From Planococcus sp. MB-3u-03 (GTDB lineage: Bacteria; Bacillota; Bacilli; Bacillales_A; Planococcaceae): a stretch of DNA of 64,000 bases. The position numbers and the translations under genes were made by a program. The DNA is taken from the NCBI RefSeq assembly GCF_002833405.1, contig NZ_CP025135.1, positions 2,089,501-2,153,500 of the forward strand, written 5' to 3'. Each line of letters opens with the position of its first letter. Position 1 is the stretch's first letter. The notes below the pieces were generated by a model. It ran no database searches and was not told the origin of the DNA. It saw nothing but the letters and a program-made list of their open reading frames with translations. Shown here one piece after another: positions 37,777 to 48,292 of the stretch.

Positions 37777-39084
37777 GGCATTCGAGTTGACGGATTCCAG
37801 TGATAAGCTATTGCCCGAATCATCCAGCCGGTTCAATAGCGAGCTGTTCAATATGCTGCCGAGAAGCGCCACGCCGATTGTGCTGCCAAGGTTGCGCATG
37901 AACATATTTGAAGCGGTTGCCGCTCCCCGCTTATCGTACGACACTGCCGATTGGATCGATACGATAAAGGCGGTACTGGTCAATCCCATGCCGACACCGA
38001 CGAAGAAACTCGACATCCCTGCCCACAGTGGCCCAAAGCCGGGTTGCATCGCAACAAACAATACGGTTCCGAGCAGCAGGAACGATCCACCAAGAAGCGA
38101 GGTGCGGAAATACCCGATGCTGATCAAGAGCCTTCCTGACAAGACGGAAGCAATCGGCCATCCGATTGACATGGTCGTCAACGTGAAGCCAGCGATGGCT
38201 GCTGGCTGTTCCATGACGCCAGTTACATAAGCCGGCAAATAGCTGGAAATGCCGATCAAAATAATCCCCGTCGCGAGCGAAACCAAATTCGCATAGAGAA
38301 TCGCACGGTTTTGCCAAATTTCAAACGGCATCATCGGATCGTCTGACGCGCGCTCTGCTTTGACAAACCAAAACATGAACAAAGCGCCGAAAATGGCAAG
38401 CAAATAAGAAGGAGCCGAGAGCCAGCCAAAAGACACGCCCCCTTCGATAAGCAGATACAAGACGCTGCTAAGTGCAATCGTCAAAAACAAGGCGCCCCTA
38501 TAATCGATTTTCGCCCGCTCCATGCGCACCGGTTCTTTCAAATAAATCAGGATGCCAAGCAGCGATAAAATCCCGAGCGGCAAGTTGACCCAGAAAACAT
38601 ATTGCCAGCCGATCGTCGCCACTAGAACACCGCCGATGGCAGGGCCGGCGATGGCCGAAATGCCCCATACGCTGGACAAATATCCTTGGATCCTCGCCCG
38701 TTCTTCAGGAGAATAAATATCCCCCACGATCGTCGAGGCGATTGGCATGATAGCCCCCGCTCCCGCCCCTTGGATAAAGCGGAAAGCGATCAACTGTTCC
38801 ATCGAATCCGCTAAACCGCATAACCAGGAACCAATTAAAAACAGCAGCATGCCGAAAGTGAAGATCGCTTTCCTGCCGACAAGATCCGCTAATTTGCCGT
38901 ATAACAACACCGTCACCGTACTCATCAGCAAATAAGCGGAAAACACCCAACTGTATTTCGAAAATCCACCGAGGTCTGCAGCAATGCTCGGCATCGCGGT
39001 CGAGACAATGGTCGCTTCGACCGCGGAAACGAACATCGCCAGCATGACTGCGATCAAGATGAGCGGGCGTTTTGTTTGTTCCAT
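37777..39084 (-). CDS. MFS multidrug transporter (DHA2-type), 3' end lost at the adapter
   Basis: 436 residues with about 13 membrane helices of a 14-TM DHA2-family drug:H+ antiporter, like B. subtilis YkuC. AVEATIVSTAMPSIAADLGG is the family start; motif A is GKLADLVGRKAIFTFG and motif C region GISAIAGPAIGGVL. ATG 39084 has GAAGGG seven bases upstream. The apparent stop (TAG at 37774-37776) is formed by adapter sequence. An unknown stretch, perhaps 100 bp or so, is missing before the C-terminal fragment at 37632-37741. Confidence 0.85.
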
Positions 39085-39116
39085 ATCGATCCCTTCTTTC
39101 AACCAGCAGAAAAAAA

Positions 39117-39135
39117 GGCCTCAATGGATGAGACC
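39117..39135 (-). terminator. Terminator of darB
   Basis: GGTCTCA/TGAGGCC stem with one G-U pair, followed on the minus strand by T7. Confidence 0.8.
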
Positions 39136-39148
39136 TTTTTCAGGGTAA

Positions 39149-39592
39149 TTATCGTTTGAACTGGTAAAGTTGTTTTTTCAATTGCTTCAAGACGATCCGT
39201 CTTGTCAAAATCCCCATGAACATTCCATCGTCATCTACTACACAAAGGAAATTCTGGTCGATCACCAAATCCAAAGCTCTTTGGAAGCGGTCATTCAAAT
39301 GGATCAGCGGCAGGTCGGTCTGCATAATTTCCTCGACTCGAATATCGCCTAGTTTCTCGTACTCTATATGGTCCATTCCAAGAATGGCGTCTGTGATGCG
39401 CTGGGCATTAATCAAGCCGTGAAACCGGTACTTCGCATCCAAAACCGGGATGGCTGAATAGCCGGTCTTCGTCAAAACCAATAAAGCATGTTCGGCGCTA
39501 TTGCCGATTTGGACATGTGCTACTTTTTCGGACGAGATGACAAATTCTTCGATCGGGGTTTCAAGAAAATCTTTGCTCGGTAATGAAATCAT
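39149..39592 (-). CDS. darB: c-di-AMP-binding CBS protein DarB (CbpB, YkuL)
   Basis: 147 aa made of two CBS domains (about 18-75 and 85-147). KVAHVQIGNSAEHALLVLTK, TGYSAIPVLDAKYRFHGLI and FMGILTRRIVLKQL closely match B. subtilis DarB. There, apo-DarB stimulates Rel (ppGpp synthesis) and pyruvate carboxylase, and c-di-AMP reverses this. pyc is in this window. An ATG start with GGAG upstream. Sits between the MFS gene and fadH. Confidence 0.88.
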   Translation of the reverse strand: MISLPSKDFLETPIEEFVISSEKVAHVQIGNSAEHALLVLTKTGYSAIPVLDAKYRFHGLINAQRITDAILGMDHIEYEKLGDIRVEEIMQTDLPLIHLNDRFQRALDLVIDQNFLCVVDDDGMFMGILTRRIVLKQLKKQLYQFKR

Positions 39593-39692
39593 GTGCTCTA
39601 CTCCTTTTGCATCGCATGGTCTGATGCCGAAACACTTCGATTACATCATAACATAACACGTTTCCCGAAACTATTTAATTGGGGATTTTGGC

Positions 39693-40460
39693 TTAAAAAG
39701 GGAATTTATTCAACCATTGTCCACCGTCTAAGGTCACGATTTCCCCATTCATATAAGCCGCTTTCTCTGACATGATGAACGCTGCCAGATCTGCCACTTC
39801 TTCCGGTTTTCCAAGCCGGCCTAAAGGAACAGATTTCAAGGTCCGCTGCATCGCTTCTTGAGACTCAAAAAGTTTATCTGCGCCCCCAGTGCGTTCGATC
39901 GGGCCAGGAGCGATCCCGTTGACACGAATGCCATATTGCGTTCCCCATTCCACTGCTAGCGTCCGGGTCAGCGACATGACCCCGGCTTTAGCGGCGGCGG
40001 AATGAGCGACACCGGCTCCGGCATTCCAGGCATACGTTGCCAGCATATTAAGTATATTCCCTTTTGTGCCATTTTCAATCCAATAATTGCCCACGGCATG
40101 AGAACAAAAGAAAGTCCCGTTCAAGACGATATCAATAACAGAGCGCCATCCATTCGGCGATAATTTTTCAGCATGGACGATGAAATTCCCTGCTGCATTA
40201 TTGACAAGGCCATCGATCCGGCCGAATTTCTCATGTGCGAAATTGACCATCGCCTTGGCGTGTTCAGGTTCACGCACGTCCATCTGGAACGCTTCCGCCT
40301 GTCCCCGCAGCCCGGACAATTTCGTCAATGACTCATTCAACTTTTCCATATCCCGCCCTGTAATGATGACGTTCGCCCCTTCAGCGGCAAACTTTTCTGC
40401 CATATGAAAGCCCATCCCACTGGAGCCTCCGGTCACGATTATTGTTTGTTCACTCAACAT
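39693..40460 (-). CDS. fadH: 2,4-dienoyl-CoA reductase (SDR family)
   Basis: 255 aa short-chain dehydrogenase, used in beta-oxidation of unsaturated fatty acids. Gly-rich VTGGSSGMGFHMAEKFA, NNAAGNF, GTFFCSHAVGNYW, and the C-terminal GIAPGPIERTGGADKLFES motif is that of FadH/YkuF. The frame is open to 40622, but ATG 40460 has AAGGGG upstream and the family start MLSEQTIIVTGG. Confidence 0.9.
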   Translation of the reverse strand: MLSEQTIIVTGGSSGMGFHMAEKFAAEGANVIITGRDMEKLNESLTKLSGLRGQAEAFQMDVREPEHAKAMVNFAHEKFGRIDGLVNNAAGNFIVHAEKLSPNGWRSVIDIVLNGTFFCSHAVGNYWIENGTKGNILNMLATYAWNAGAGVAHSAAAKAGVMSLTRTLAVEWGTQYGIRVNGIAPGPIERTGGADKLFESQEAMQRTLKSVPLGRLGKPEEVADLAAFIMSEKAAYMNGEIVTLDGGQWLNKFPF

Positions 40461-40588
40461 CTCAACATCCCCTTTTTTTGGATCATTTCCTGCAGCTCGG
40501 CACTGGATTCGGTTTATGTACAGTGACTGAAAATTTTGATATGATGAACAAAGACTGATCAATCCATTATTGCGAAAGGAATGAGCCC

Positions 40589-41050
40589 ATGTCCTTGACG
40601 ACGAAAGATTCGGAAATCGCACAAGCTATTTTCACTGTCAACCGCCACGCTAAGACTGCTCCTGACAATCAATTTCTGTATGCATTAAAAAAGCAAGCAT
40701 TGAATCTGATGATTCAACAAAAACGGGCGCAAAAACTGGGCCTGCACTTCAGTAAAAACCCCCGAAAAAGCCAACAACAATCATCTGTCCTCGTGAAATG
40801 CGGCAATTATTATTTCCACATGCTCCCCAAAAAGGAAGATTTCCATTCGCTTGAGCATTTTGGAGACTTGGATGAATCCTATCGCAATCCACCGAGCCGC
40901 ATGAACTTGAAACATGCCAAAGAATTGCTTCAAAATTACACCGGGCTGGAGGCGCCGGATAAAAAGCCTGCCATCCCGGCTTTTTCCAAACGCTACGAAC
41001 CGAAAGAAATGAATCGTTTCTATTCACCGAAAAAATCCTATTTTGATTGA
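40589..41050 (+). CDS. ykyB: YkyB family protein
   Basis: 153 aa soluble basic protein. IAQAIFTVNRHAKTAPDNQF, GLHFSKNPRKSQQQSSVLV and YYFHMLPKKEDF match B. subtilis YkyB, a conserved protein of unknown function in the same neighbourhood as fadH. AAAGGAATG precedes the ATG. Confidence 0.88.
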   Translation: MSLTTKDSEIAQAIFTVNRHAKTAPDNQFLYALKKQALNLMIQQKRAQKLGLHFSKNPRKSQQQSSVLVKCGNYYFHMLPKKEDFHSLEHFGDLDESYRNPPSRMNLKHAKELLQNYTGLEAPDKKPAIPAFSKRYEPKEMNRFYSPKKSYFD

Positions 41051-41054
41051 TCCG

Positions 41055-41078
41055 GCCGGCGGTCCTGCACTGCCGGTT
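41055..41078 (+). terminator. Terminator of ykyB
   Basis: CCGGC...GCCGG hairpin followed by T7 just after the ykyB stop; position approximate by a few bases. Confidence 0.65.
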
Positions 41079-41087
41079 TTTTTCTGC

Positions 41088-41954
41088 TTATTTTTCCGCA
41101 AAATCGAAATGACGGATCAATGCTTGGGTGCCCAGGTCCCCATCCCCTGCACGTTCCAATTCCTCATAAATCCCGAGCGATAATTTCAGCCCTGGAAGGT
41201 CCAGGCCCCATCGCTCGGATTCTTCCACCGCTATTTTCATATCCTTGATGAAATGCTTGATGTAAAATCCTGGACGGAAATCGCCTTCGATCATTTTCGG
41301 GGCTAAATTCGACAATGACCAAGAGCCGGCTGCGCCAGCCGAGATGGAGCGCAATACGTTTTCTGGATCGAGTCCTGCTTTTTTCGCGTATATAAGGGAT
41401 TCACAGACGCCCAGCATATTATTCGCGATATTGATCTGGTTGCACATCTTTGTATGCTGACCGGAACCCGCTGGACCTTGCAAAATGATATTGCCCGCAA
41501 ACAAGCGAAACAGCGGAAGCAAGCGATTGAAAACCTTCTTCGCCGCCGACCATGACAGACAGAACACCATTTTGGCGCCGATATCCCCTCCAGAGACTGG
41601 CGCATCCAGCGCATGCAAGCCTTTTGCCCGTGCAGCGTCCGCAATTTCCTGCGCAAGCTTAGGCTGGGAAGTAGTCAAATCGATGAGCACCGTTCCTTCG
41701 GCGGCATTTGCCAGCAATCCGTTTTCCCCGAAATAGATTTCCTGCACGTCGGATGGGTAACCGACCATCGTAAAGATCACTTCCGCATCTGCCGCCAGTT
41801 CCTTCGGATTGTTTTTCCAGGACGCACCTTGTTCAAGCAAATCCTCAGCTTTCTTGGCCGTTCTCGTAAATACGGAAAGTTCATGGCCGCCCTCCAGCAA
41901 ATGGCGTCCGATGCTATTACCCATGACCCCGGTACCGATAAATCCAATTTTCAT
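41088..41954 (-). CDS. Beta-hydroxyacid dehydrogenase (YkwC-like)
   Basis: 288 aa member of the 3-hydroxyisobutyrate/6-phosphogluconate dehydrogenase family. Rossmann KIGFIGTGVMGNSIGRHL, substrate loop LDAPVSGGDIGAK, catalytic Lys region GSGQHTKMCNQINIA. Same length as B. subtilis YkwC. Likely reduces or oxidises a small beta-hydroxyacid with NAD(P); substrate unknown. AAAGGAGG before ATG 41954. Confidence 0.9.
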   Translation of the reverse strand: MKIGFIGTGVMGNSIGRHLLEGGHELSVFTRTAKKAEDLLEQGASWKNNPKELAADAEVIFTMVGYPSDVQEIYFGENGLLANAAEGTVLIDLTTSQPKLAQEIADAARAKGLHALDAPVSGGDIGAKMVFCLSWSAAKKVFNRLLPLFRLFAGNIILQGPAGSGQHTKMCNQINIANNMLGVCESLIYAKKAGLDPENVLRSISAGAAGSWSLSNLAPKMIEGDFRPGFYIKHFIKDMKIAVEESERWGLDLPGLKLSLGIYEELERAGDGDLGTQALIRHFDFAEK

Positions 41955-42030
41955 TTTATTGCCTCCTTTATATTTCCATAATAGCAAAAATGGTCAGTCT
42001 ATTCACTCTTCTTTTTTGGCATAAAAAAAA

Positions 42031-42053
42031 GGCCGGTCCATATAGGGCCGACC
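42031..42053 (-). terminator. Terminator of the 62-aa gene
   Basis: GGCCGGTCC/GGGCCGACC stem with one mismatch and one G-U pair, followed on the minus strand by T8. Confidence 0.7.
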
Positions 42054-42182
42054 ACAAAAGGGGGAAATGAGAATGTTGCTGTGTTCAAGTATACTATGCC
42101 CCCTCCAAACATAGGATAAACCTTTTTCTCAAAAAAAAATTTCATTGCGTGATTTTCCGGCACCGCCCATCATGCTGTGATT

Positions 42183-42371
42183 TTATTTGGACGGTTCTAC
42201 CGTATATTCATATTGCGTCTTGCCGTGATGGAAAGCCGTCCCCCTGAAATGTTTAAAATCTTCCCGTTCAGTCAATATCTCGCGGAACTCAAGAAATTCG
42301 TCTTTTGGAATATCCAGCGTGTCGATCTCGCCATTTTTCAATCGCTCCAGTTCGTTAGCATAATCAGTCAT
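42183..42371 (-). CDS. Small acidic protein of unknown function
   Basis: 62 aa, soluble, acidic; segments LKNGEIDTLDIPKDEFLEF and FKHFRGTAFHHGKTQYEY. No family recognised with confidence. An excellent AAAGGAG site eight bases before the ATG and a terminator downstream support a real gene. Confidence 0.7.
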   Translation of the reverse strand: MTDYANELERLKNGEIDTLDIPKDEFLEFREILTEREDFKHFRGTAFHHGKTQYEYTVEPSK

Positions 42372-42508
42372 GAAATGTTCTCCTTTCCTTTCGTTTTGTT
42401 AAAATCCTTCTGTTATAATACTATACGGACGAAACCATACCCGTCCAGCCACATTGCGCATTGCCCCTCATCCGGGCAGCCTTTGTTGATTTTAGGAGGA
42501 TTTTTTTT

Positions 42509-43123
42509 ATGCTTACTCTATTAAAGCGCCATACGCTTATCTGGTTATTGCCGCTTTCTCTTTATTTGTACCATTTGGCTTTCGAAAACACCGCTATCTT
42601 CTGGTATATGTACACATTTTCCATTTTGGTGCTGATGTCGATCGCGCTCGTCAATTACTCTGTATTCGACGAATTGAAAACCTGGAAATCATTAGTATAC
42701 GGCGTGTTGTTCGGCAGCCTTATCTACGCCGTCCTGGCACTCGGCTACCTATTCTTCGATCTCCTACCACTTAATGTGGAAGGCCCGGTCTCTGCCATTC
42801 AAACCTTATTTGCGCCAACCAGCATCTGGCATTACCTATTATTGATGTTTGTCATCGTTCCAGGCGAGGAGCTTTTCTGGCGCGGTTATATCCAGCAGCA
42901 GTTGAAAAAATACATGAAGCTGCCGTTTGCCATTCTGGGCGCTTCTCTCTTATTCGGCATCGCGCTTGCCTTCAGCGGCTTTTGGCCAGGCATTGTAGCC
43001 GGTATTGTAGCAGGAGCATTGCTAGGCATTCTGTATGAATGGAAGCGCAGCATGCCGCTGTTGATCATCACTCATTTGATTGTCCTGGTGCTCTTGTTCA
43101 TCGTCATGCCGCTGCCGGTTTAA
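42509..43123 (+). CDS. CPBP-family intramembrane metalloprotease
   Basis: 204 aa with about six membrane helices. The CPBP (Abi) motif EELFWRGYIQQQL supplies the two Glu and the Arg; a His in IITHLIVLVL would be the other ligand. The middle motif (FSGFWPGIVAGI) lacks the usual His, so activity is uncertain. Members process membrane substrates or act in bacteriocin immunity; role here unknown. ATG 42509 preceded by AGGAGG. Confidence 0.85.
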   Translation: MLTLLKRHTLIWLLPLSLYLYHLAFENTAIFWYMYTFSILVLMSIALVNYSVFDELKTWKSLVYGVLFGSLIYAVLALGYLFFDLLPLNVEGPVSAIQTLFAPTSIWHYLLLMFVIVPGEELFWRGYIQQQLKKYMKLPFAILGASLLFGIALAFSGFWPGIVAGIVAGALLGILYEWKRSMPLLIITHLIVLVLLFIVMPLPV

Positions 43124-43222
43124 GCTAAATGCCGGTTTCGCACAAATGGCCTTAGCGAACTGCTTGAAACATTCCCTCCTTCTGCCCATCTAATTGGGAA
43201 ATTGGAAGGAGGAATTCAACTC

Positions 43223-43861
43223 ATGAAAAAGAATGCCTTATTCATTCCAGATATCCTCACTGCCGGGATCCTGCTCGCAGGCTGCGGTACTGCAGACCTC
43301 GCAGAAGAAGAGCCTGAGACGGAACCAGCCGAGACAACCGAGGAAGAAAGCAGCGACACGACACAAGACATGGAAACGCCTGAAGAAGCACCTGAAAAGA
43401 CTGAAGGCAGTTCCGGCAACGAACATAGCGAAACTTCTCAAGGCGAGCTGACGATGAGCGATAACCAGGCTTATCAGCTCCATGTGCTGGATGGCTATGA
43501 GTTCACTGCAGAAGAACCGAACCGCGACGTCATCTTCCTGCAGGAAAACGATGCCGTCTTCATGCGTGTTGAAACTTATTACCCGAATGATATCGATTTC
43601 GATGAGCTCGTTGCCACTACACAACAGACCGTACAGGCATCCAACCCCGACGGTGAACTGACGGAGTTTACCGACTATGACAGCTCTGCATTCGATAATT
43701 CAGCCGCTTATGAAGTCGCAACGCCTGAGGGCCATGTGACCGGCATGGCGTTCGAATCCGATAATATCGTCGTTCGGGTGACCATTTTCGACCATAGCAC
43801 AGTCGAAGCGAGAGGCGATTTCATCCAAATGGCCCAAACGATCGAACGTGTGCAGAAATAA
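43223..43861 (+). CDS. Hypothetical lipoprotein
   Basis: 212 aa; signal peptide with lipobox LLAGC, then a Glu/Thr/Ser/Pro-rich linker (about 25-75) and a small folded domain (YQLHVLDGYEFTAEEPNRDV, VFMRVETYYPNDIDFDELV, VTIFDHSTVEARGDFIQMA). No family recognised. AAGGAGG ten bases upstream of ATG 43223. Confidence 0.75.
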   Translation: MKKNALFIPDILTAGILLAGCGTADLAEEEPETEPAETTEEESSDTTQDMETPEEAPEKTEGSSGNEHSETSQGELTMSDNQAYQLHVLDGYEFTAEEPNRDVIFLQENDAVFMRVETYYPNDIDFDELVATTQQTVQASNPDGELTEFTDYDSSAFDNSAAYEVATPEGHVTGMAFESDNIVVRVTIFDHSTVEARGDFIQMAQTIERVQK

Positions 43862-43867
43862 AAAAAG

Positions 43868-43888
43868 ATCCTCCTTTTGGGAGGATTT
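43868..43888. terminator. Terminator lipoprotein / marR
   Basis: ATCCTCC/GGAGGAT stem flanked by A7 and T8 between convergent genes. Confidence 0.88.
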
Positions 43889-43891
43889 TTT

Positions 43892-44335
43892 TTAATAGGA
43901 CAAATCTTTGATCGATAAGCCGATTTTCTTCATCAATTCAATGGCCTGCTCTTTTTCATCCGAAGATAAAGCAGCTGTCAGTTCATGAATTTTTTGCTCG
44001 TGCGCCGGGAAGATGTCTGCCATGAATGCTTCCCCTTCTTCCGTAATTTCCGCATAGGTAATGCGGCGGTCGGTCGGGCAATTGACGCGCGTGATAAACC
44101 CGCGTTTTTCCAGCTTATCGATGACATAAGTAATGGACCCGCTGGCCAGCAGGATTTTGCCACCGATTTTCTGCAGCGGCTGGCGTCCTTTATGATAGAG
44201 CAGCTCCAACACGGCAAACTCTGTCGGATTGACGCCATTCTCCTGGAAAAATTGATTGGTTTGTTCCGAAATCGCTTTATGCGCACGGGACAAAACGATA
44301 AACAGTTTCAATGACTGTTTGATGTCTTCATTCAT
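43892..44335 (-). CDS. MarR-family regulator (MhqR-like)
   Basis: 147 aa winged-helix repressor; NPTEFAVLELLYHKGRQPLQ, ASGSITYVIDKLEKRGFITR and the wing TDRRITYAEITEEG. It resembles B. subtilis MhqR (YkvE), a repressor of quinone-detoxification genes, but no such target gene is next to it, so the specific role is open. It contains one Cys (VNCPTD). Confidence 0.85.
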   Translation of the reverse strand: MNEDIKQSLKLFIVLSRAHKAISEQTNQFFQENGVNPTEFAVLELLYHKGRQPLQKIGGKILLASGSITYVIDKLEKRGFITRVNCPTDRRITYAEITEEGEAFMADIFPAHEQKIHELTAALSSDEKEQAIELMKKIGLSIKDLSY

Positions 44336-44408
44336 TTTCGTTCACTCATTTCCGCTATGATTACTTCAATTATATCCCTTTGATGGCCGAATAGCACGTG
44401 CAGTCGAC

Positions 44409-45758
44409 TTATCCGATGATGACGCGTTCTTTCGGATAATGGAATTTCGTCGGGTCTGTCTTGCCGCCGATGGTGAACAGGAAAGAAATCAAGCCGACTC
44501 GCCCGATGAACATCAGGACCATGACGATCACTTTCCCGATCGAGGATAATTCACTCGTCAGCCCGAGCGACATTCCGCACGTACCGAACGCTGACGTGAT
44601 CTCAAAGAGGATTTCCACGATGGATGCATTTGGTTCAGTGATGATTAGCAGCATTGTCGCGACGATGACCATTGTGCCTGCAAGGAACAGGACCGCAAAC
44701 GACCGGAACACATCAATCAATTCGATTTCACGATTGAAAATCTGGATCGTGTTCTTGCCTCTCGCGAAATTGATCAAAAATAGGATGGCAATCGCAAAGG
44801 TAGTCGTCCGGATACCGCCGCCTGCCGAACTTGGCGAGGCTCCGATGAACATGAGCGCACTCATGAATACATTGGTCGCGTCGCTGAATTGGGTGATATC
44901 GATGGTGACCAATCCGCCGGAGCGGGATGAGACTGAATGGAACAATGCCCCGAACAAAGTCTGATGCCATGACATCCCTTTAAACGCATTGACCGACTCC
45001 AAAATCAAGATGCCGACCGTACCGACAACCAAGAGCATGCCGAAGATGCTCGTCGTAATTTTGGTGAACAACGAGAACCGGAAATTCTTTGTCTCGTTAG
45101 ACAGGAATTCCTTCAATTCGATCAATACCGGAAAACCGATCGCCCCGAGGATAATCAACAGCATATTGACGATTTGGACAAAATAGTCGTCGACATAAGG
45201 CTGCAGGGACGCTCCAGTGATATCGAATCCGCCGTTGGTCGTGGCCGTGACCGCGCCGAAAACGCCGTGCAATAAAGCTTCGCTGAAAGTATAGAAGTAC
45301 TGCGTGAAATAAACGGTCAAAATAAGCGCGCCGATCGCTTCGATCAACAACAGGATCTTGACGATTTCAGTGATCAATTTAACGACGCCTGCCATGCTCG
45401 ATTGGTTATGGTCGACCATGATCAATTGGCGCTCTCTCAGCCCGATCCGTTTGCCAAGCAGAATCCAGAAAAATGTCCCGATCGACATGATGCCGATGCC
45501 ACCGAATTGCAGGATGACCATCAACACGATGATGCCAAACACCGATAATGTCTGCGACACATCTATGACGGTCAGGCCGGTGACGCTGACGGCGCTGACG
45601 GCAGTAAATAAAGTGTCGATATAGGTCATGCTTACCCCAGGCTGCAGGACTCCGGGAAGCCGCAGGAGCAAAAAGGAAAAAGCAATCGCCACGAAATAAT
45701 ACGCCACGATTGCCTGTGCAGGTGTAAGATTTCGGACACGTTGAAATGATTTGTTCAT
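44409..45758 (-). CDS. ktrD: Potassium uptake transporter membrane subunit KtrD/KtrB
   Basis: 449 aa TrkH/KtrB-family channel with four M1-P-M2 repeats. The selectivity-filter segments are visible: TAVSAVSVTGLTVIDV, VTATTNGGFDITG, SVSSRSGGLVTID and SAFGTCGMSLGLT. It works with an RCK ring; ktrC is at 27.5 kb. Length equals B. subtilis KtrD as I recall. ATG 45758 (MNKSFQRVRNLTPAQ) chosen; the upstream extension lacks family similarity. The site GGAAGGG is rather far (about 13 bases). Confidence 0.92.
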   Translation of the reverse strand: MNKSFQRVRNLTPAQAIVAYYFVAIAFSFLLLRLPGVLQPGVSMTYIDTLFTAVSAVSVTGLTVIDVSQTLSVFGIIVLMVILQFGGIGIMSIGTFFWILLGKRIGLRERQLIMVDHNQSSMAGVVKLITEIVKILLLIEAIGALILTVYFTQYFYTFSEALLHGVFGAVTATTNGGFDITGASLQPYVDDYFVQIVNMLLIILGAIGFPVLIELKEFLSNETKNFRFSLFTKITTSIFGMLLVVGTVGILILESVNAFKGMSWHQTLFGALFHSVSSRSGGLVTIDITQFSDATNVFMSALMFIGASPSSAGGGIRTTTFAIAILFLINFARGKNTIQIFNREIELIDVFRSFAVLFLAGTMVIVATMLLIITEPNASIVEILFEITSAFGTCGMSLGLTSELSSIGKVIVMVLMFIGRVGLISFLFTIGGKTDPTKFHYPKERVIIG

Positions 45759-45865
45759 AGGCGTAAAATTCCCTTCCGCAACTGACTCTCTTCCCATTCT
45801 ATGTAAAGTACAGTGAAAAGAAAAGGGCTTTTTTGTAAAGCACCATCCGCTGTAACTATTCCAAT

Positions 45866-45896
45866 GGAAAAGAGCCTCTTTTCCTGCCTTTTTTTT
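45866..45896 (+). terminator. Orphan terminator-like hairpin
   Basis: GGAAAAGA-GCC-TCTTTTCC stem, then TGCC and T8 on the plus strand, upstream of ktrD, where no plus-strand gene is seen. Confidence 0.4.
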
Positions 45897-45904
45897 AAAT
45901 GCCA

Positions 45905-45971
45905 CAGAATAAGCGCTTATTCCTCTAGTGTGCTCCGCTGAATGCGGAGCTGAAGGAATAAGCGCTATTCA
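45905..45971. repeat. Nested palindromic element between rsgI and ktrD
   Basis: GAATAAGCGCTTATTC (perfect 16-bp palindrome, 45907-45922) and GAATAAGCGCTATTC (45956-45970) flank an inner CTCCGC/GCGGAG stem (45933-45949). The outer arms also pair with one bulge, so the whole can form a long hairpin. No T run follows on either side. Confidence 0.6.
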
Positions 45972-45981
45972 CGGAAAAGCA

Positions 45982-47354
<1,373 letters not shown>

Positions 47355-47355
<1 letters not shown>

Positions 47356-48101
47356 CAGTTCAACCGCTCCTTTAAATAATCTTTTAAGTAATGCAACTCG
47401 CTCATCATCAATAGCGACATTGCGATTATGTATTTCCGATTTCTCTCAATGGTTTTTCTCGAGACCTGGACAAGTTCCTCGATATGCTTGACCGGAAGTT
47501 TTTTCTTATCAAGCAAGAATTGTTTGTATTCATCCGTTTCCGCCACCAATTGAGCGATTTGGATTGCATTTCTCCTGGCATCTTCATGTGCAGGAGAAAC
47601 TTTGGCGATCATTTGGAAAGATAAGCCGAACTCTGAGAGCATTTCCTCGAATTGGACAATCTCTTCACGCCGCTTGGTAATCTGCTCCTGTTCCGAATGG
47701 AAAGCCGATGATGCCCGGTCGCCGATATGGTTATGATGGTCTTCATTCGGCGAGGCTGTGAAATCGTGGCTGAATTCCAGCCGTTTGCTTTCCTTCCGGA
47801 TATGGTCGATTACCCTCCGCCTGATGACCATATGCGCGAAAGTCAAAAATGAAGCATCATGTCCCGGACGGTACTGGCGTATCGCTTCGTGAAATGCCAA
47901 GAGTGCAATGCTGAATTCATCCTGATTATCATCGATGAATCGTTTGCATACTTGTGCGGCGGTTTTTTTCACGAACGGGATATGTGAGGAAATCAATTGT
48001 TCTTCGGCGTCTTCATCACCTTGTTGTGCGAGCTTCACTAATGTTTCAGCGGGCATTTCCGCTCCATATCCAAACAAACCGCCCAAAGCAGTCAATAGCA
48101 T
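47355..48101 (-). CDS. sigI: RNA polymerase sigma factor SigI
   Basis: About 248 aa sigma-70-family factor for heat and envelope stress. Region 2 has QDEFSIALLAFHEAIRQY and ASFLTFAHMVIRRRVIDHIR; the C-terminal region has LPVKHIEELVQVSRKTIERN, the SigI helix-turn-helix block, then RKYIIAMSLLMMSELHYLKDY in two parts. GTG 48110 opens the frame, but ATG 48101 is better spaced from GGGGTG. Coupled to rsgI. Confidence 0.93.
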
Positions 48102-48240
48102 GCAACTCACCCCATTTCAATTCCTATTTCTCTATTGTAGCTTTCAGTCCAGGAATTTGGAAGATTGAGGCGGCCCTGCTGAGTATTACATTCGTGTTAC
48201 AGTGAGTGTTTGTGTCCGTCCATTTGATGATTGCATAAAA

Positions 48241-48273
48241 ATAGCCTTGCGGAGAAATGCTCCGCAAGGCTAT
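48241..48273 (-). terminator. Terminator of the TerC gene
   Basis: 14-bp perfect stem ATAGCCTTGCGGAG/CTCCGCAAGGCTAT with a 5-base loop, followed on the minus strand by T5. Confidence 0.92.
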
Positions 48274-48292
48274 TCGACTATTGTTAATTCAC

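Noticed and set aside
45759..45981. c-di-AMP (ydaO) riboswitch upstream of ktrD
   Set aside because: The conserved ydaO core blocks are not visible; only simple palindromes are present.
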